From: Peteryoungia aggregata LMG 23059
Lineage (GTDB): Bacteria; Pseudomonadota; Alphaproteobacteria; Rhizobiales; Rhizobiaceae
Direction: 5' to 3'
DNA length: 64,000 nt
Assembly: GCF_030814435.1 (NCBI RefSeq)
Contig: NZ_JAUSUW010000019.1
Location: 1 to 64,000, forward strand
Shown: positions 1 to 7,652 of the stretch, in pieces
How positions within the stretch are numbered: position 1 is the first letter of the stretch
How the letters are laid out: each line of letters begins with the position of its first letter
Position numbers and translations under genes: made by a program
Notes under the pieces: generated by a model
What the model saw: the letters and a program-made list of their open reading frames with translations, nothing else
Databases searched by the model: none
Told to the model about the DNA's origin: nothing

Positions 1-131
1 CACGGGCTTAGTGTCCCAAAGAGGCTTCGGTCTCCCATCCGCCACCGCAAAAGGCATTACAGCCTCCAATGCGGATTTTGGGAAGTTACAAGGGGTTACG
101 CTGTCGCCTCAGTCTCTGCGTACACCTGACT
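1..131. other. window edge, no gene seen
   Basis: Short stretch downstream of recQ. No convincing reading frame, hairpin or promoter was found. It may hold the 3' flank of recQ or the end of a gene outside the window. Confidence 0.3.
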
Positions 132-1991
132 TCACCTTGAATACGCCGTGATCACCTCGAGAAACGCATCCCCGTAACGCTCGAGCTTCGATTGCCCGAT
201 GCCGGAAATGCCGAGCATCTCGTCTTCGTCCATCGGCCGTTCGGTGGCCATCGCAATCAGTGTCGTGTCGGGGAAGACCACATAGGGCGGGACGCCCTGG
301 TCCCTGGCGATCTCCATGCGTTTGGCCCTGAGTGCTTCGAACAGCTCGAGATCGGCGCCATCCAGCCCCGCCTTGGCGCTTGCCGCCCGCGCAGATGAGG
401 CCCCACGTGCCGCCTTGCCCGTCGTCGGCCGGTCCTTGCGGAACTTGACGTCCACCTCGCGCTTGAACACCGCGCGTGCCGTCTCCTCAAGCTTCAGCGC
501 CCCGAACGCCGTGTGGTCGACGCGCACATAGCCCGCAGCCAGCAACTGCCGAAACACCGATTGCCAGGTTTTGCCCGCAATATCCTTGCCGGCCCCGAAG
601 ATCGGCATGTCGGAATGGCCAAACCGTGTGGTCTTGTCGTTCTCATTGCCCAGGAGCACATCGATCAGATGCCCGGTGCCGAAACGCTCGCCGGTGCGAT
701 AGACCGCCGCCAGCGCCTTGATCGCGGCCTCCGTGCCTTCCCAGGTCTCGACCGGTTTCAGGCAGGTGTCGCAATTGCCGCAGTTTCCGGCATGGCTCTC
801 GCCAAAATGCTTGAGGATAGCCTGTCTTCTGCAACCGGGCGTCTCGCAGATCGCCAAGAGCGCATTGAGCTTCGCCCGCTCCACCCGCTTGATCTCGTCG
901 GCAGCACCACCCTCGTCGATCATCCGCCCGCGCTGGATGACATCGGCCATGCCATAGGCCATCCACACGTCAGACGGCAGCCCGTCGCGCCCCGCACGGC
1001 CCGTCTCCTGGTAATAGGCCTCGACCGAGCCCGGCAGGTCGAGATGCGCGACATAGCGCACATTCGGCTTGTCGATGCCCATGCCGAAGGCGACGGTGGC
1101 AACCAGGCAGAGGTCTTCCTCCTTGAGGAAGGCATCCTGATTGGCATCCCGCACCGCCCGGTCCATCCCGGCATGATAGGCAAGCGCCCGGATACCCTGC
1201 GTTTCCAGCCATTCGGCCGTCTCCTCGACCTTGGCGCGAGACAGGCAATAAACGATGCCGCTCGATCCCTTGTGGCGGGAGAGAAAGCGCAACAGCTGCT
1301 GGCGCGGCTGGTCGCGCTCGACGATTTCATAGGCGATGTTCGGCCGGTCGAAGGAGGTGGTGAACACCTCCGCGCCCTGAAGCCCCAGCCGCTCGATAAT
1401 GTCCTCGCGCGTATGCGGATCGGCAGTCGCGGTGAGTGCCATGCGTGGCACCCCCGGAAACAGGTCGGTCAGCTTGCCGAGTTCGCGGTATTCGGGCCTG
1501 AAATCATGTCCCCATTGCGAGACGCAATGCGCCTCGTCGATGGCAAACAGCGCGATCTCCACCCCTTGCATCATCTCGATGAAGCCCGGGGTCGCAGTGC
1601 GTTCGGGCGTCACATAGAGAAAGTCGAGCGCGCCGCGATCGAGTGCCCGGCGGATCTCGACATACTCCTCGCGCGAAAGCGTCGAGTTGAGCGCCGCTGC
1701 CCTGACACCCAGGCCCTTCAATGCCTCAACCTGGTCGCGCATCAGCGCAATCAGTGGCGAAACGACGATGCCCACCCCCGGCCGGCAGAGTGCCGGCACC
1801 TGGAAACAAAGGGATTTGCCGGCCCCGGTCGGAAACAGCACCACGGCATCGCCGCCGGAAACGACATGGGAGACCACCTCCGCCTGGCGCCCGCGAAAGG
1901 CCGGGTAGCCATAGACGCGCTTCAGGACGGCCAGCGGGGTGTCCCGGCCATGGGCGGAAAACAGCGGATCGGTAAGGGACTGAGTCGGCAT
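132..1991 (-). CDS. recQ: ATP-dependent DNA helicase RecQ
   Basis: 3'-5' superfamily 2 DNA helicase acting in recombination and replication-fork repair. Seen: Walker A TGAGKS near residues 55-60, a DEAH box, the TATAD motif, the arginine-finger motif ETGRAGRDG, and a zinc-binding cysteine set (CETPGCRR followed by CGNCDTC). A C-terminal HRDC domain ends in a [11 protein letters not shown] helix-hairpin. At about 619 residues it matches the usual RecQ length and is intact. The ATG at 1991 is preferred over an upstream TTG (2033) because similarity to the helicase core begins soon after it. It reads away from the next gene, in a single-gene arrangement. Confidence 0.96.
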   Translation of the reverse strand: MPTQSLTDPLFSAHGRDTPLAVLKRVYGYPAFRGRQAEVVSHVVSGGDAVVLFPTGAGKSLCFQVPALCRPGVGIVVSPLIALMRDQVEALKGLGVRAAALNSTLSREEYVEIRRALDRGALDFLYVTPERTATPGFIEMMQGVEIALFAIDEAHCVSQWGHDFRPEYRELGKLTDLFPGVPRMALTATADPHTREDIIERLGLQGAEVFTTSFDRPNIAYEIVERDQPRQQLLRFLSRHKGSSGIVYCLSRAKVEETAEWLETQGIRALAYHAGMDRAVRDANQDAFLKEEDLCLVATVAFGMGIDKPNVRYVAHLDLPGSVEAYYQETGRAGRDGLPSDVWMAYGMADVIQRGRMIDEGGAADEIKRVERAKLNALLAICETPGCRRQAILKHFGESHAGNCGNCDTCLKPVETWEGTEAAIKALAAVYRTGERFGTGHLIDVLLGNENDKTTRFGHSDMPIFGAGKDIAGKTWQSVFRQLLAAGYVRVDHTAFGALKLEETARAVFKREVDVKFRKDRPTTGKAARGASSARAASAKAGLDGADLELFEALRAKRMEIARDQGVPPYVVFPDTTLIAMATERPMDEDEMLGISGIGQSKLERYGDAFLEVITAYSR

Positions 1992-2087
1992 GATCAGAGG
2001 TTTAGCCGACGGGTGAGGGGATGGCCACTGCAAAGCAGACAGGCGCCCGCAAGGGCGCCTGCTGTGTAGAAACGTGGATGCTCCGCC

Positions 2088-2813
2088 TCAGGTCCAGCGG
2101 TTGAAATAGCCGTTCACCCTGACCGCCACCTGCTGATGGTTGAGGTTCAGCGCGATATATTCGTATTGCAGGCCGGTGCTCACGGCGAATTCCTGGAAAG
2201 CCTTGTATTCGTGAAGCTCCCAGCCGGGATAATTGAAATATTCGTCGAACAGGATGATCGTGCCCGGCACGATGCGCTCACGCAGCTGGGTAAACACGGT
2301 CTGCGTCGACGAGTAGAGATCGCAATCGACATGCAGGAAGGACACCGGTCCCGGATGGGCATCGAGGAAGCTCGGCAGCGTGCGGTCGAACCAGCCAACG
2401 ACGAGCTCGACATTCGGCTCCACGGGCGGCAGGTCGGTGCGTGCGAAAGCGCCCTTCTCGTAACCCTCGCGCCAGCCTTCCGGCAGGCCTTCAAAACTGT
2501 CGAAGCCATATACGGCGCCTGCCCGCTGCTGTGCGGTGCGGTTGATCGAGTTGCCCGAATAGACGCCGAATTCGAGCGAAAGGCCCGGCACGGTGGCACA
2601 GGACAACGCATAGTCGAGCACATCCGTTGAGCTTTGCAGGCGCTGGGCCCCCGTCATCTTCGTGTAGAGATATTGCGAGGATGTCATGGCGGCGGAGAGG
2701 TTCGCCACCGCTTCCAGATTGTGGGATGCCCCGGGCTTCTTGCCGAGTACCTCATTGACGATGAGGGCCACGTATTGAACGAATTGCGGACTGCCTATCT
2801 GGATTGCTTCCAT
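2088..2813 (-). CDS. TylF/MycF-like class I SAM-dependent methyltransferase
   Basis: About 241 residues. Visible motifs are a SAM-binding loop LEFGVYSGNS, then YGFDSFEGLPEGW, the acidic pair in FLHVDCDLYSST and a later FDEYFNYPGW. These fit the TylF/macrocin O-methyltransferase family (Methyltransf_24-like), in which the acidic residues bind a metal near the acceptor hydroxyl. The substrate cannot be told from sequence; a sugar or glycan is plausible by family. The frame is open upstream to 2996, but the extra 61 residues look non-coding and overlap the divergent gene, so the ATG at 2813 was chosen; its ribosome site is weak. Stands alone, divergent from the deoxyribosyltransferase gene. Confidence 0.8.
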   Translation of the reverse strand: MEAIQIGSPQFVQYVALIVNEVLGKKPGASHNLEAVANLSAAMTSSQYLYTKMTGAQRLQSSTDVLDYALSCATVPGLSLEFGVYSGNSINRTAQQRAGAVYGFDSFEGLPEGWREGYEKGAFARTDLPPVEPNVELVVGWFDRTLPSFLDAHPGPVSFLHVDCDLYSSTQTVFTQLRERIVPGTIILFDEYFNYPGWELHEYKAFQEFAVSTGLQYEYIALNLNHQQVAVRVNGYFNRWT

Positions 2814-3043
2814 TGCCTTTGTTGGACCCTTTGCCCCGAGCGCTTCAGCTTTCTTCCATGTAAGTCGCAGGACTTGCCCGAGGCTTGATATGTCCTTGGC
2901 CGACAGGCGGCAAGATTCCCTGGCCTGCCGGGGCTTGGGGCCCAGTCCAAGCCTGTGCACAGAGACAAAACACCCTTGCCGACCGGAGGGTCGCATGGTC
3001 CTGTCGAGACCTTTCCGCCATGATGCAAGGTTTCCAAGCCCCC

Positions 3044-3616
3044 ATGTCCTCCCCCTTGAAACTCTATCTCGCCGGTCCCGAAGTCTTCCTGCCCGATGCC
3101 CGCGCCGTCCTCGACGAAAAGGCGGCCATGACGCGCGCCTATGGTTTCGAGCCGATCTGCCCCGGCGATCTCGTCATTCCGCCGGCCCCGACCAAACACC
3201 AGTTCGGCCTGAACATCTCCGAGATCGACGAGAGCTTCATGAACCGCGCCGATGGCGTGATTGCCAATCTCACACCCTTTCGCGGCATCGCTGCCGATCC
3301 CGGCACGGTCTTCGAACTCGGCTATATGTGCGGTGCGGGCAAGATCGTCTCGGCCTATACCAATGTCGTGGAGACCCATTTCGACCGCACGCTCGCCTGG
3401 TATGACGGCAAGCTGACCCGCGACGCAGACGGCCGCATGCGCGGTTCGGACGGTCATTCGCTCGAGGATTTCGAGATGATCGAAAACCTGATGCTGCATG
3501 GCGGCGTCGTCAGGCGCGGCGGCCACATCGCCATCCACAAGGCGAGCCCCGATCGCCTCTATCACGACCTGACCGCTTTCGAGGAATGCCTGAGGGTTCT
3601 GGCGGAGAAGCGGTGA
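3044..3616 (+). CDS. nucleoside 2-deoxyribosyltransferase family protein
   Basis: 190 residues. The N-terminal YLAGPEVF strand-loop, the ADGVIANLTPFRG loop and DPGTVFELGYM, with the catalytic glutamate, are the hallmarks of this family. It cleaves or transfers the N-glycosidic bond of (deoxy)nucleosides or hydrolyses deoxynucleoside monophosphates, in nucleotide salvage or sanitation. It acts in the cytosol (no signal peptide). The ATG at 3044 lies just before the first beta strand; in-frame ATGs at 3020 and 3023 are alternatives. Substrate preference cannot be read from the sequence. Confidence 0.88.
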   Translation: MSSPLKLYLAGPEVFLPDARAVLDEKAAMTRAYGFEPICPGDLVIPPAPTKHQFGLNISEIDESFMNRADGVIANLTPFRGIAADPGTVFELGYMCGAGKIVSAYTNVVETHFDRTLAWYDGKLTRDADGRMRGSDGHSLEDFEMIENLMLHGGVVRRGGHIAIHKASPDRLYHDLTAFEECLRVLAEKR

Positions 3617-3638
3617 GGGCGTTGTCTTGCGGAGCGCC

Positions 3639-4052
3639 TCAAAACTCCCAGGGATTGATCAGTTCGAGCGCGCAATGGCGAAAGTCATCGACGTTGCGGG
3701 TTGCAAGCGGCCCACCTTTGGTCTTTGCGACGGCCGCAATCATGCCATCGGGCGCAGACATCGTCGTCCCCCGGCGTTTTGCATCCCCCATGATCTCACC
3801 ATAGGCAAGCGCCGCCTCTTCACCGAAGCCATGGATGCGCCCGGCAAACCGGCTCCGCCAGTCCTTGAGGGAAAGCTCGAGCCGTGGTGCCCGTTCGTCA
3901 TCGCGAATCTTTGCAATGCCATAGGCGATCTCGCCAATCACGATACTGGATAGCGCAAGTTCGGCATCGTAGCGGATCAGCCACGCAATCACCGCCTCGT
4001 TCGGCTCCTTCTTGAAGGTCTCGGAGACCACATTGGTGTCGAGAAAGATCAA
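3639..4052 (-). CDS. vapC: PIN-domain ribonuclease toxin (VapC/FitB type)
   Basis: 137 residues, typical for a PIN toxin. The acidic metal-binding positions are present: Asp in FLDTNVVSE at residue 5, Glu in VIGEIAYG, Asp in SAPDGMIAA and Asp in NVDDF. The family cuts RNA with Mg2+ and is held inactive by its cognate antitoxin. The start overlaps the stop of the antitoxin gene by 4 bp (ATGA), so the two are translationally coupled. The FitB-like sequence and complete acidic set suggest an active toxin. Confidence 0.9.
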   Translation of the reverse strand: MIFLDTNVVSETFKKEPNEAVIAWLIRYDAELALSSIVIGEIAYGIAKIRDDERAPRLELSLKDWRSRFAGRIHGFGEEAALAYGEIMGDAKRRGTTMSAPDGMIAAVAKTKGGPLATRNVDDFRHCALELINPWEF

Positions 4053-4297
4053 AACTCCGGTCCCTCATGCGCCTTTCGATCCGCCCGGACGACCGCGTCG
4101 AGATCGATGTCGAGCCCCGACTGCGCGCTGATCCGGCGATAGAAATCCGCCGCCGGCTCCCGGCCCGTCTGTTGCGTCTCATAGGCTTCCAGCGCCCGTT
4201 CAACGATGTCGGCGATCGAGCGATTCTCGCGACGTGCGAGCCGATGCGCCAGATCGCGGGCACGGGCGCTGCGGACAGAGAGCTGTGGTTCGGCCAT
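4049..4297 (-). CDS. vapB: VapB-type antitoxin
   Basis: 82 residues. The N-terminal half (QLSVRSARARDLAHRLARR) resembles the DNA-binding part of the VapB/PSK-operon antitoxins, and the acidic C-terminal tail would wrap the toxin. The ATG at 4297 is chosen over TTG at 4303 because AAGGAG sits 7 nt upstream. First gene of the vapBC operon. A perfect 9-bp-arm palindrome lies about 40 bp upstream and is the probable autoregulatory site. Confidence 0.87.
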   Translation of the reverse strand: MAEPQLSVRSARARDLAHRLARRENRSIADIVERALEAYETQQTGREPAADFYRRISAQSGLDIDLDAVVRADRKAHEGPEF

Positions 4298-4335
4298 GGT
4301 CAATCTCCTTGCCGGAGAATATAGCTCCGCGACTG

Positions 4336-4355
4336 CCTGCCATCAAGATGGCAGG
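4336..4355 (-). promoter_or_regulatory. palindromic operator of vapBC
   Basis: Perfect inverted repeat CCTGCCATC-AA-GATGGCAGG, centred about 48 bp upstream of the vapB start. On the minus strand a TATATT, a plausible -10, follows it, so the palindrome covers the -35 region. Type II antitoxins of this family usually repress their own operon from such sites. The assignment is by position and symmetry. Confidence 0.65.
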
Positions 4356-4472
4356 AGATGGCGAGCTGTCTGATCACGCGTTGCGTGGACGACAGAGGTT
4401 TTCCTGAAATCGCAGGGCTTGTGACGCGGACAGGTCGGTGCTTTTGTCGAACTCCCACCGGAGAGCTCCCCC

Positions 4473-5762
4473 GTGAACCAGCATGTGACGCCGAAGCCGC
4501 CGCTCGGCCCCAGTTTCCATCGGCTTTTGGCGTCGAGCGGGCTTGCAAACCTCGCCGATGGTATCGGCATCGTCGCCTGGCCGTGGCTCGCCTCGCTGAT
4601 CACCCGCGATCCCCTGGCGATCGCGCTTGTCGGTGTGGCACAGAAACTCCCCTGGTTCCTGTTCGCCCTGCCATCCGGCGTGATCAGCGACCGGCTGGAT
4701 CGTCGCTGGCTGGTGATATCTATGGATTTCCTGCGCTGCGCCACGCTGCTCGGTCTGGCCCTTGCGCTGGTTATTCCCGGCCTGATGCCGCAGACACCGG
4801 TTGCCGATTTCCCCACCATTCCCCTCTACTGTCTGCTGTTGCTGGCGGCCCTGATCGTCGGATTCGCCGAGGTGCTTCGGGACAACTGTGCGATCACACT
4901 CCTGCCATCCATTGTCTCCGTCGACCGGCTGGAAACGGCGAATGGCCGCATGGGCAGCGTGGAAACCTTGATGAACATGATGATCGGCCCGCCGCTCGCC
5001 GGCCTCGTCATCGGCCTCGCACTGCCGCTCGCCTTCGGGCTCTATGGCCTCGCCTTCGCGCTTGCCGGCTTGCTGGTCCTGTCGATTCCCGGCAGGTTCC
5101 GGACCCTGAGACCCGAGCCGCGCCACTGGGTTGCCGAAATCCGCGAGGGGGCTGCTTATCTCTTCGCCCGTCCCCTGCTGCGCGATCTGGCCATTGCGCT
5201 GGGTGTCCTGAATGCCGTCGAGATGATGATGCTGACCGGGCTGGTCCTTTATGGGCAGGAGGTCATGGGCCTGAATTCGGCACAATACGGCCTGCTTCTG
5301 ACCGGTGCCGCAGTCGGAGGCGTGATCGGTGGTCTGGGCGGCGAGGCCGTCATCCGCCGCATCGGCCAGTCCGCCTGCCTGCGTCTGGCCACGGCAACCT
5401 TCCTCGTCCAGGCGCTGGTGATCTTCCTCGTCCCGCTGCCGATCCTTGTCTGGGGCAGCTTCTTCCTGGTGGCGGCAACCAACATGATCTGGAACATCAT
5501 CACGCTGTCTCTGCGCCAGCGCGCTGTGCCGCCGCATCTGCTCGGCCGGGTCAACAGCGTCTACCGCTTCTTCGGTCTGGGCACGATGCCGCTCGGTCTC
5601 GTTCTCTCAGGCGTCAGCGTCACCCTGGCCGAAACAGTGCTGCCGCGCAGTGCAGCCCTGGCCGTGCCCTTTGCCCTCGGCGCCATCCTCTCCCTCCTGC
5701 TGCTCGTCGCAATCTGGACCCGCGTCTCGCCAAAGGCACTCGCCGATTTTCACGCCGGATGA
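4473..5762 (+). CDS. MFS transporter (MFS_3/EntS-like)
   Basis: 429 residues with about 12 hydrophobic membrane segments. The loop between TM2 and TM3 carries the MFS signature as SGVISDRLDRRW. Start is GTG at 4473 with GGAGAG upstream. By similarity it is a major-facilitator exporter of the MFS_3 type, which includes siderophore and drug exporters. The substrate is not evident. It is followed directly by a mosaic repeat and by the AT-rich type III toxin island on the opposite strand. Confidence 0.88.
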   Translation: MNQHVTPKPPLGPSFHRLLASSGLANLADGIGIVAWPWLASLITRDPLAIALVGVAQKLPWFLFALPSGVISDRLDRRWLVISMDFLRCATLLGLALALVIPGLMPQTPVADFPTIPLYCLLLLAALIVGFAEVLRDNCAITLLPSIVSVDRLETANGRMGSVETLMNMMIGPPLAGLVIGLALPLAFGLYGLAFALAGLLVLSIPGRFRTLRPEPRHWVAEIREGAAYLFARPLLRDLAIALGVLNAVEMMMLTGLVLYGQEVMGLNSAQYGLLLTGAAVGGVIGGLGGEAVIRRIGQSACLRLATATFLVQALVIFLVPLPILVWGSFFLVAATNMIWNIITLSLRQRAVPPHLLGRVNSVYRFFGLGTMPLGLVLSGVSVTLAETVLPRSAALAVPFALGAILSLLLLVAIWTRVSPKALADFHAG

Positions 5763-5765
5763 GGG

Positions 5766-5821
5766 GCTCCCACCTTCCCCTTGAGGGGGGAGGTCGCCGC
5801 AAAGCGGCGGGTGGGGGTGAC
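5766..5821. repeat. G/C-rich intergenic mosaic repeat
   Basis: Palindromic element with arms of the type CCACC...CCCCTTGAGGGGGG and GCCGCAAAGCGGC. Related copies lie at 23748, 49822, 50036 and 52846. It belongs to the REP/RIME-like intergenic elements usual in rhizobial chromosomes. It directly follows the MFS stop codon. Confidence 0.7.
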
Positions 5822-5915
5822 GCCGGGGCCTGTAACACGCGGAATTAGGTAGAGACTGTCACCAAACCAAAATCCTGATCAACAGGCTCTTAGGATCGTC
5901 GCTCGTTGCGATGAA

Positions 5916-6383
5916 TTAAGCTGGAGGAACGATCTTGAGTTCTTCGTGGTAATTCTGAAGCGTCGAGTAGCGGTACTCTCTGAGGATGTTCTTATCGCCT
6001 GCGTTGGCCGCTTTGACATACTTCTTGATGTATTTCTCGAATCTCTCGCGAATAAAAAGCTCCCGGTCGGCGATCTTCACGAATTCGTCTTGTGGGATAT
6101 GGAAGGCGTCCTGAGATACGTGTCTTTCATTCTTGATGAGGACCGATTTTGTGTAATCCAGCCCTTTCGTTCCGGTGGTGATGAATGAAGAATGGTGCGT
6201 GATATGGGAACGCAACGGGATACCGAAAAGCATCCCGTTTTCGATGCGCACGGTAACAACCCCGTAGCCACGGGTCTTTTCAGCAGCCAAATCGCCCGTA
6301 GCCCCACCGTGAAGGGCTTCGACTAGATTGCCGTTCTCTTTGAAAAACTCTTCATCAAGTTTGACGACTTTAATTATCTTCAT
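5916..6383 (-). CDS. type III toxin-antitoxin endoribonuclease toxin (ToxN/TenpN-like)
   Basis: 155 residues, the size of type III toxins. The central GMLFGIPLRSHITHH segment, then GLDYTKSVLI and a long helical C-terminus (ERFEKYIKKYVKAA), resemble the TenpN branch of the ToxN/AbiQ superfamily, endoribonucleases that cut their own repeat RNA and other transcripts. Context is decisive: upstream on the same strand lie, in order, a sigma70-type promoter, two 51-nt tandem repeats and a UUCG-loop terminator. The gene is visibly AT-richer than its neighbours, so probably acquired. No strong Shine-Dalgarno precedes the ATG at 6383, which fits low read-through expression. Assignment to TenpIN rather than ToxIN or CptIN is from memory of family patterns. 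Confidence 0.72.
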   Translation of the reverse strand: MKIIKVVKLDEEFFKENGNLVEALHGGATGDLAAEKTRGYGVVTVRIENGMLFGIPLRSHITHHSSFITTGTKGLDYTKSVLIKNERHVSQDAFHIPQDEFVKIADRELFIRERFEKYIKKYVKAANAGDKNILREYRYSTLQNYHEELKIVPPA

Positions 6384-6398
6384 GGAAATCCCGGCAAT

Positions 6399-6426
6399 AA
6401 AAAAAAAGGCCCGAAGGCCTTTTTTT
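6399..6426 (-). terminator. rho-independent terminator between RNA antitoxin and toxin gene
   Basis: A GGCC stem with a UUCG tetraloop (minus strand) flanked by a run of A and a run of 9 T, 16 bp upstream of the toxin start codon. A terminator between repeats and toxin is the standard layout of type III systems. It lets the RNA antitoxin outnumber the toxin mRNA. The flanking A/T runs make it able to work in both directions. Confidence 0.85.
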
Positions 6427-6427
6427 G

Positions 6428-6531
6428 TCAGTCAGTGGGTATTTCAGTTTTTAACGTGGGGCACACCCTACCGCCACATCAGTCAGTGGGTATTTCAGTT
6501 TTTAACGTGGGGCACACCCTACCACCACATC
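6428..6531 (-). ncRNA. tandem-repeat RNA antitoxin (type III TA)
   Basis: Two direct copies of a 51-nt unit (6430-6480 and 6481-6531) plus 2 nt of a further copy. They are identical except at one position (6473 G / 6524 A). Transcribed on the minus strand from a promoter starting a few bases upstream and ended by the terminator at 6399-6426, giving a short RNA of about 130 nt. Within a unit, two complementary pairs are interleaved (GTGG at 4-7 with CCAC at 22-25; GGGTGT at 13-18 with ATACCC at 39-44, one G-U). This is the topology of an H-type pseudoknot, as found in known type III antitoxins. The pairing was done by eye. Confidence 0.75.
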
Positions 6532-6539
6532 ACTAGACA

Positions 6540-6569
6540 CGTATATGTTACGCACATGCACAACGTCAA
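6540..6569 (-). promoter_or_regulatory. promoter of the repeat RNA
   Basis: Minus strand: -35 TTGACG (6564-6569), 17-nt spacer, -10 ATATAC (6541-6546), or TATACG with an 18-nt spacer. The predicted start of transcription, near 6533, coincides with the beginning of the repeat array. Confidence 0.6.
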
Positions 6570-6933
6570 GATCTGTTTTGCAAACGTCAGATCAGCCAGC
6601 GGGCAATACAAGTTTTTGTTCTCCTGTGACTGATATAGGTCACTTGGAGTCATTTTCAGACCGCGATGTCGATTCTTGCCATGGAAAGGCCGTGATTTAC
6701 AATAGTCGTGAAGGCCTAGGCCTGACGCTGATGGAAGGCTCTGGCGCCGAGCGGAGGGTCTCTTGAATTGCCTTCCAATAATTCGAAGTCCGAAACATGA
6801 GCCGCGCAGACGCGCAACACACTGCTCTGCAGGGCTGGTGGCAGGTGCTACCTAGTTTCGCGAATGCGCCGCTGCTCGTCACCCCGGCTTGGACCTACGG
6901 TCAGCCCCTCCTCTCAAGGTAAGGGTGAAGTCA
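6570..6933. other. gap upstream of the type III locus, nothing recognised
   Basis: AT-rich near the island, becoming G/C-rich toward msrB. Short frames exist on both strands, but none has a ribosome site or a recognisable product. Likely flanking DNA of the acquired island. Confidence 0.4.
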
Positions 6934-7347
6934 TCACTTCAACGGCTCAAAAACCATCGAATGCCCGTTGATGCAGTAGCGCAGCCCCGTCGGCTTCGGG
7001 CCGTCGGGGAAGACGTGGCCGAGATGCCCGCCGCAATTGGCGCAGCGGATTTCCGTGCGCACCATGCCGAAGGCGGTGTCGCGGTGTTCGGTGACGGCAT
7101 CCGGCTTTACCGGCTCGAAATAGCTCGGCCAGCCGCAGCCGGCGTCGAACTTGGTGTCGGAGACGAACAGCGCCTCGTCGCAGGCAGCACAGCGATAGAG
7201 GCCCTTGTCGAAACTGTTCCAGTAAGGGCCGGTAAAGGCGCGCTCCGTGCCGTGTTCGCGCAGGATCCGGTATTGCTCCGGCGTCAGCTGCTCGCGCCAT
7301 TCGGCATCCGACTTGCTGATCTTCGGGGCGTTGGTGGGGTTGGACAT
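6934..7347 (-). CDS. msrB: peptide-methionine (R)-S-oxide reductase MsrB
   Basis: Repairs methionine-R-sulfoxide in oxidised proteins. 137 residues. Two CxxC zinc pairs (CAAC and CANC), the GCGWPSYF substrate pocket, GGHLGHVF and the catalytic cysteine in RYCINGHS are all present, so it is predicted active. Cytosolic form, with no signal peptide. The second ATG (7347) has AAGGAG at better spacing than the first (7350). Divergent from the mrp operon. Confidence 0.95.
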   Translation of the reverse strand: MSNPTNAPKISKSDAEWREQLTPEQYRILREHGTERAFTGPYWNSFDKGLYRCAACDEALFVSDTKFDAGCGWPSYFEPVKPDAVTEHRDTAFGMVRTEIRCANCGGHLGHVFPDGPKPTGLRYCINGHSMVFEPLK

Positions 7348-7564
7348 CATCTTCTCCTTGGGCGAGAGCCGGGCAGGGTGCCAAGTCTAGGCCGGCCCGG
7401 GTTGGACTATAGATAGGGTCGTCGGTGCTATCAGGCAATTCTCCCTCTGCTCCCTTAGGTCGCGCAGAAGACGCCATCCTTTCACGCGAAACTGAAATAC
7501 ATGCGGGCTATCTCACCGAAACGTGGGTTGACGCGTCCGTGAAGGGGGGATGTTCCGTTTTTGC

Positions 7565-7593
7565 TTGAGACGAAGGTTGGCTTGTCCTAACAC
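7565..7593 (+). promoter_or_regulatory. possible promoter of the mrp operon
   Basis: TTGAGA and TAACAC separated by 17 nt, about 60 bp upstream of mnhA in the 300-bp gap shared with divergent msrB. A weak match and a low-confidence call. Nothing else was recognised in the gap. Confidence 0.3.
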
Positions 7594-7652
7594 GGTCGCA
7601 CCTTGTATCGACAGATGATCGAAAGCTGATCCGATGCCAGCGGGGAGATGGA

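Noticed and set aside
513-2069. Long open frame opposite recQ
   Set aside because: Antisense shadow of a clear RecQ gene; typical for G/C-rich third positions.
6428-6531. Short repeat array as a CRISPR
   Set aside because: The copies are contiguous 51-nt units without unique spacers and there are no cas genes; the type III RNA antitoxin explains it better.
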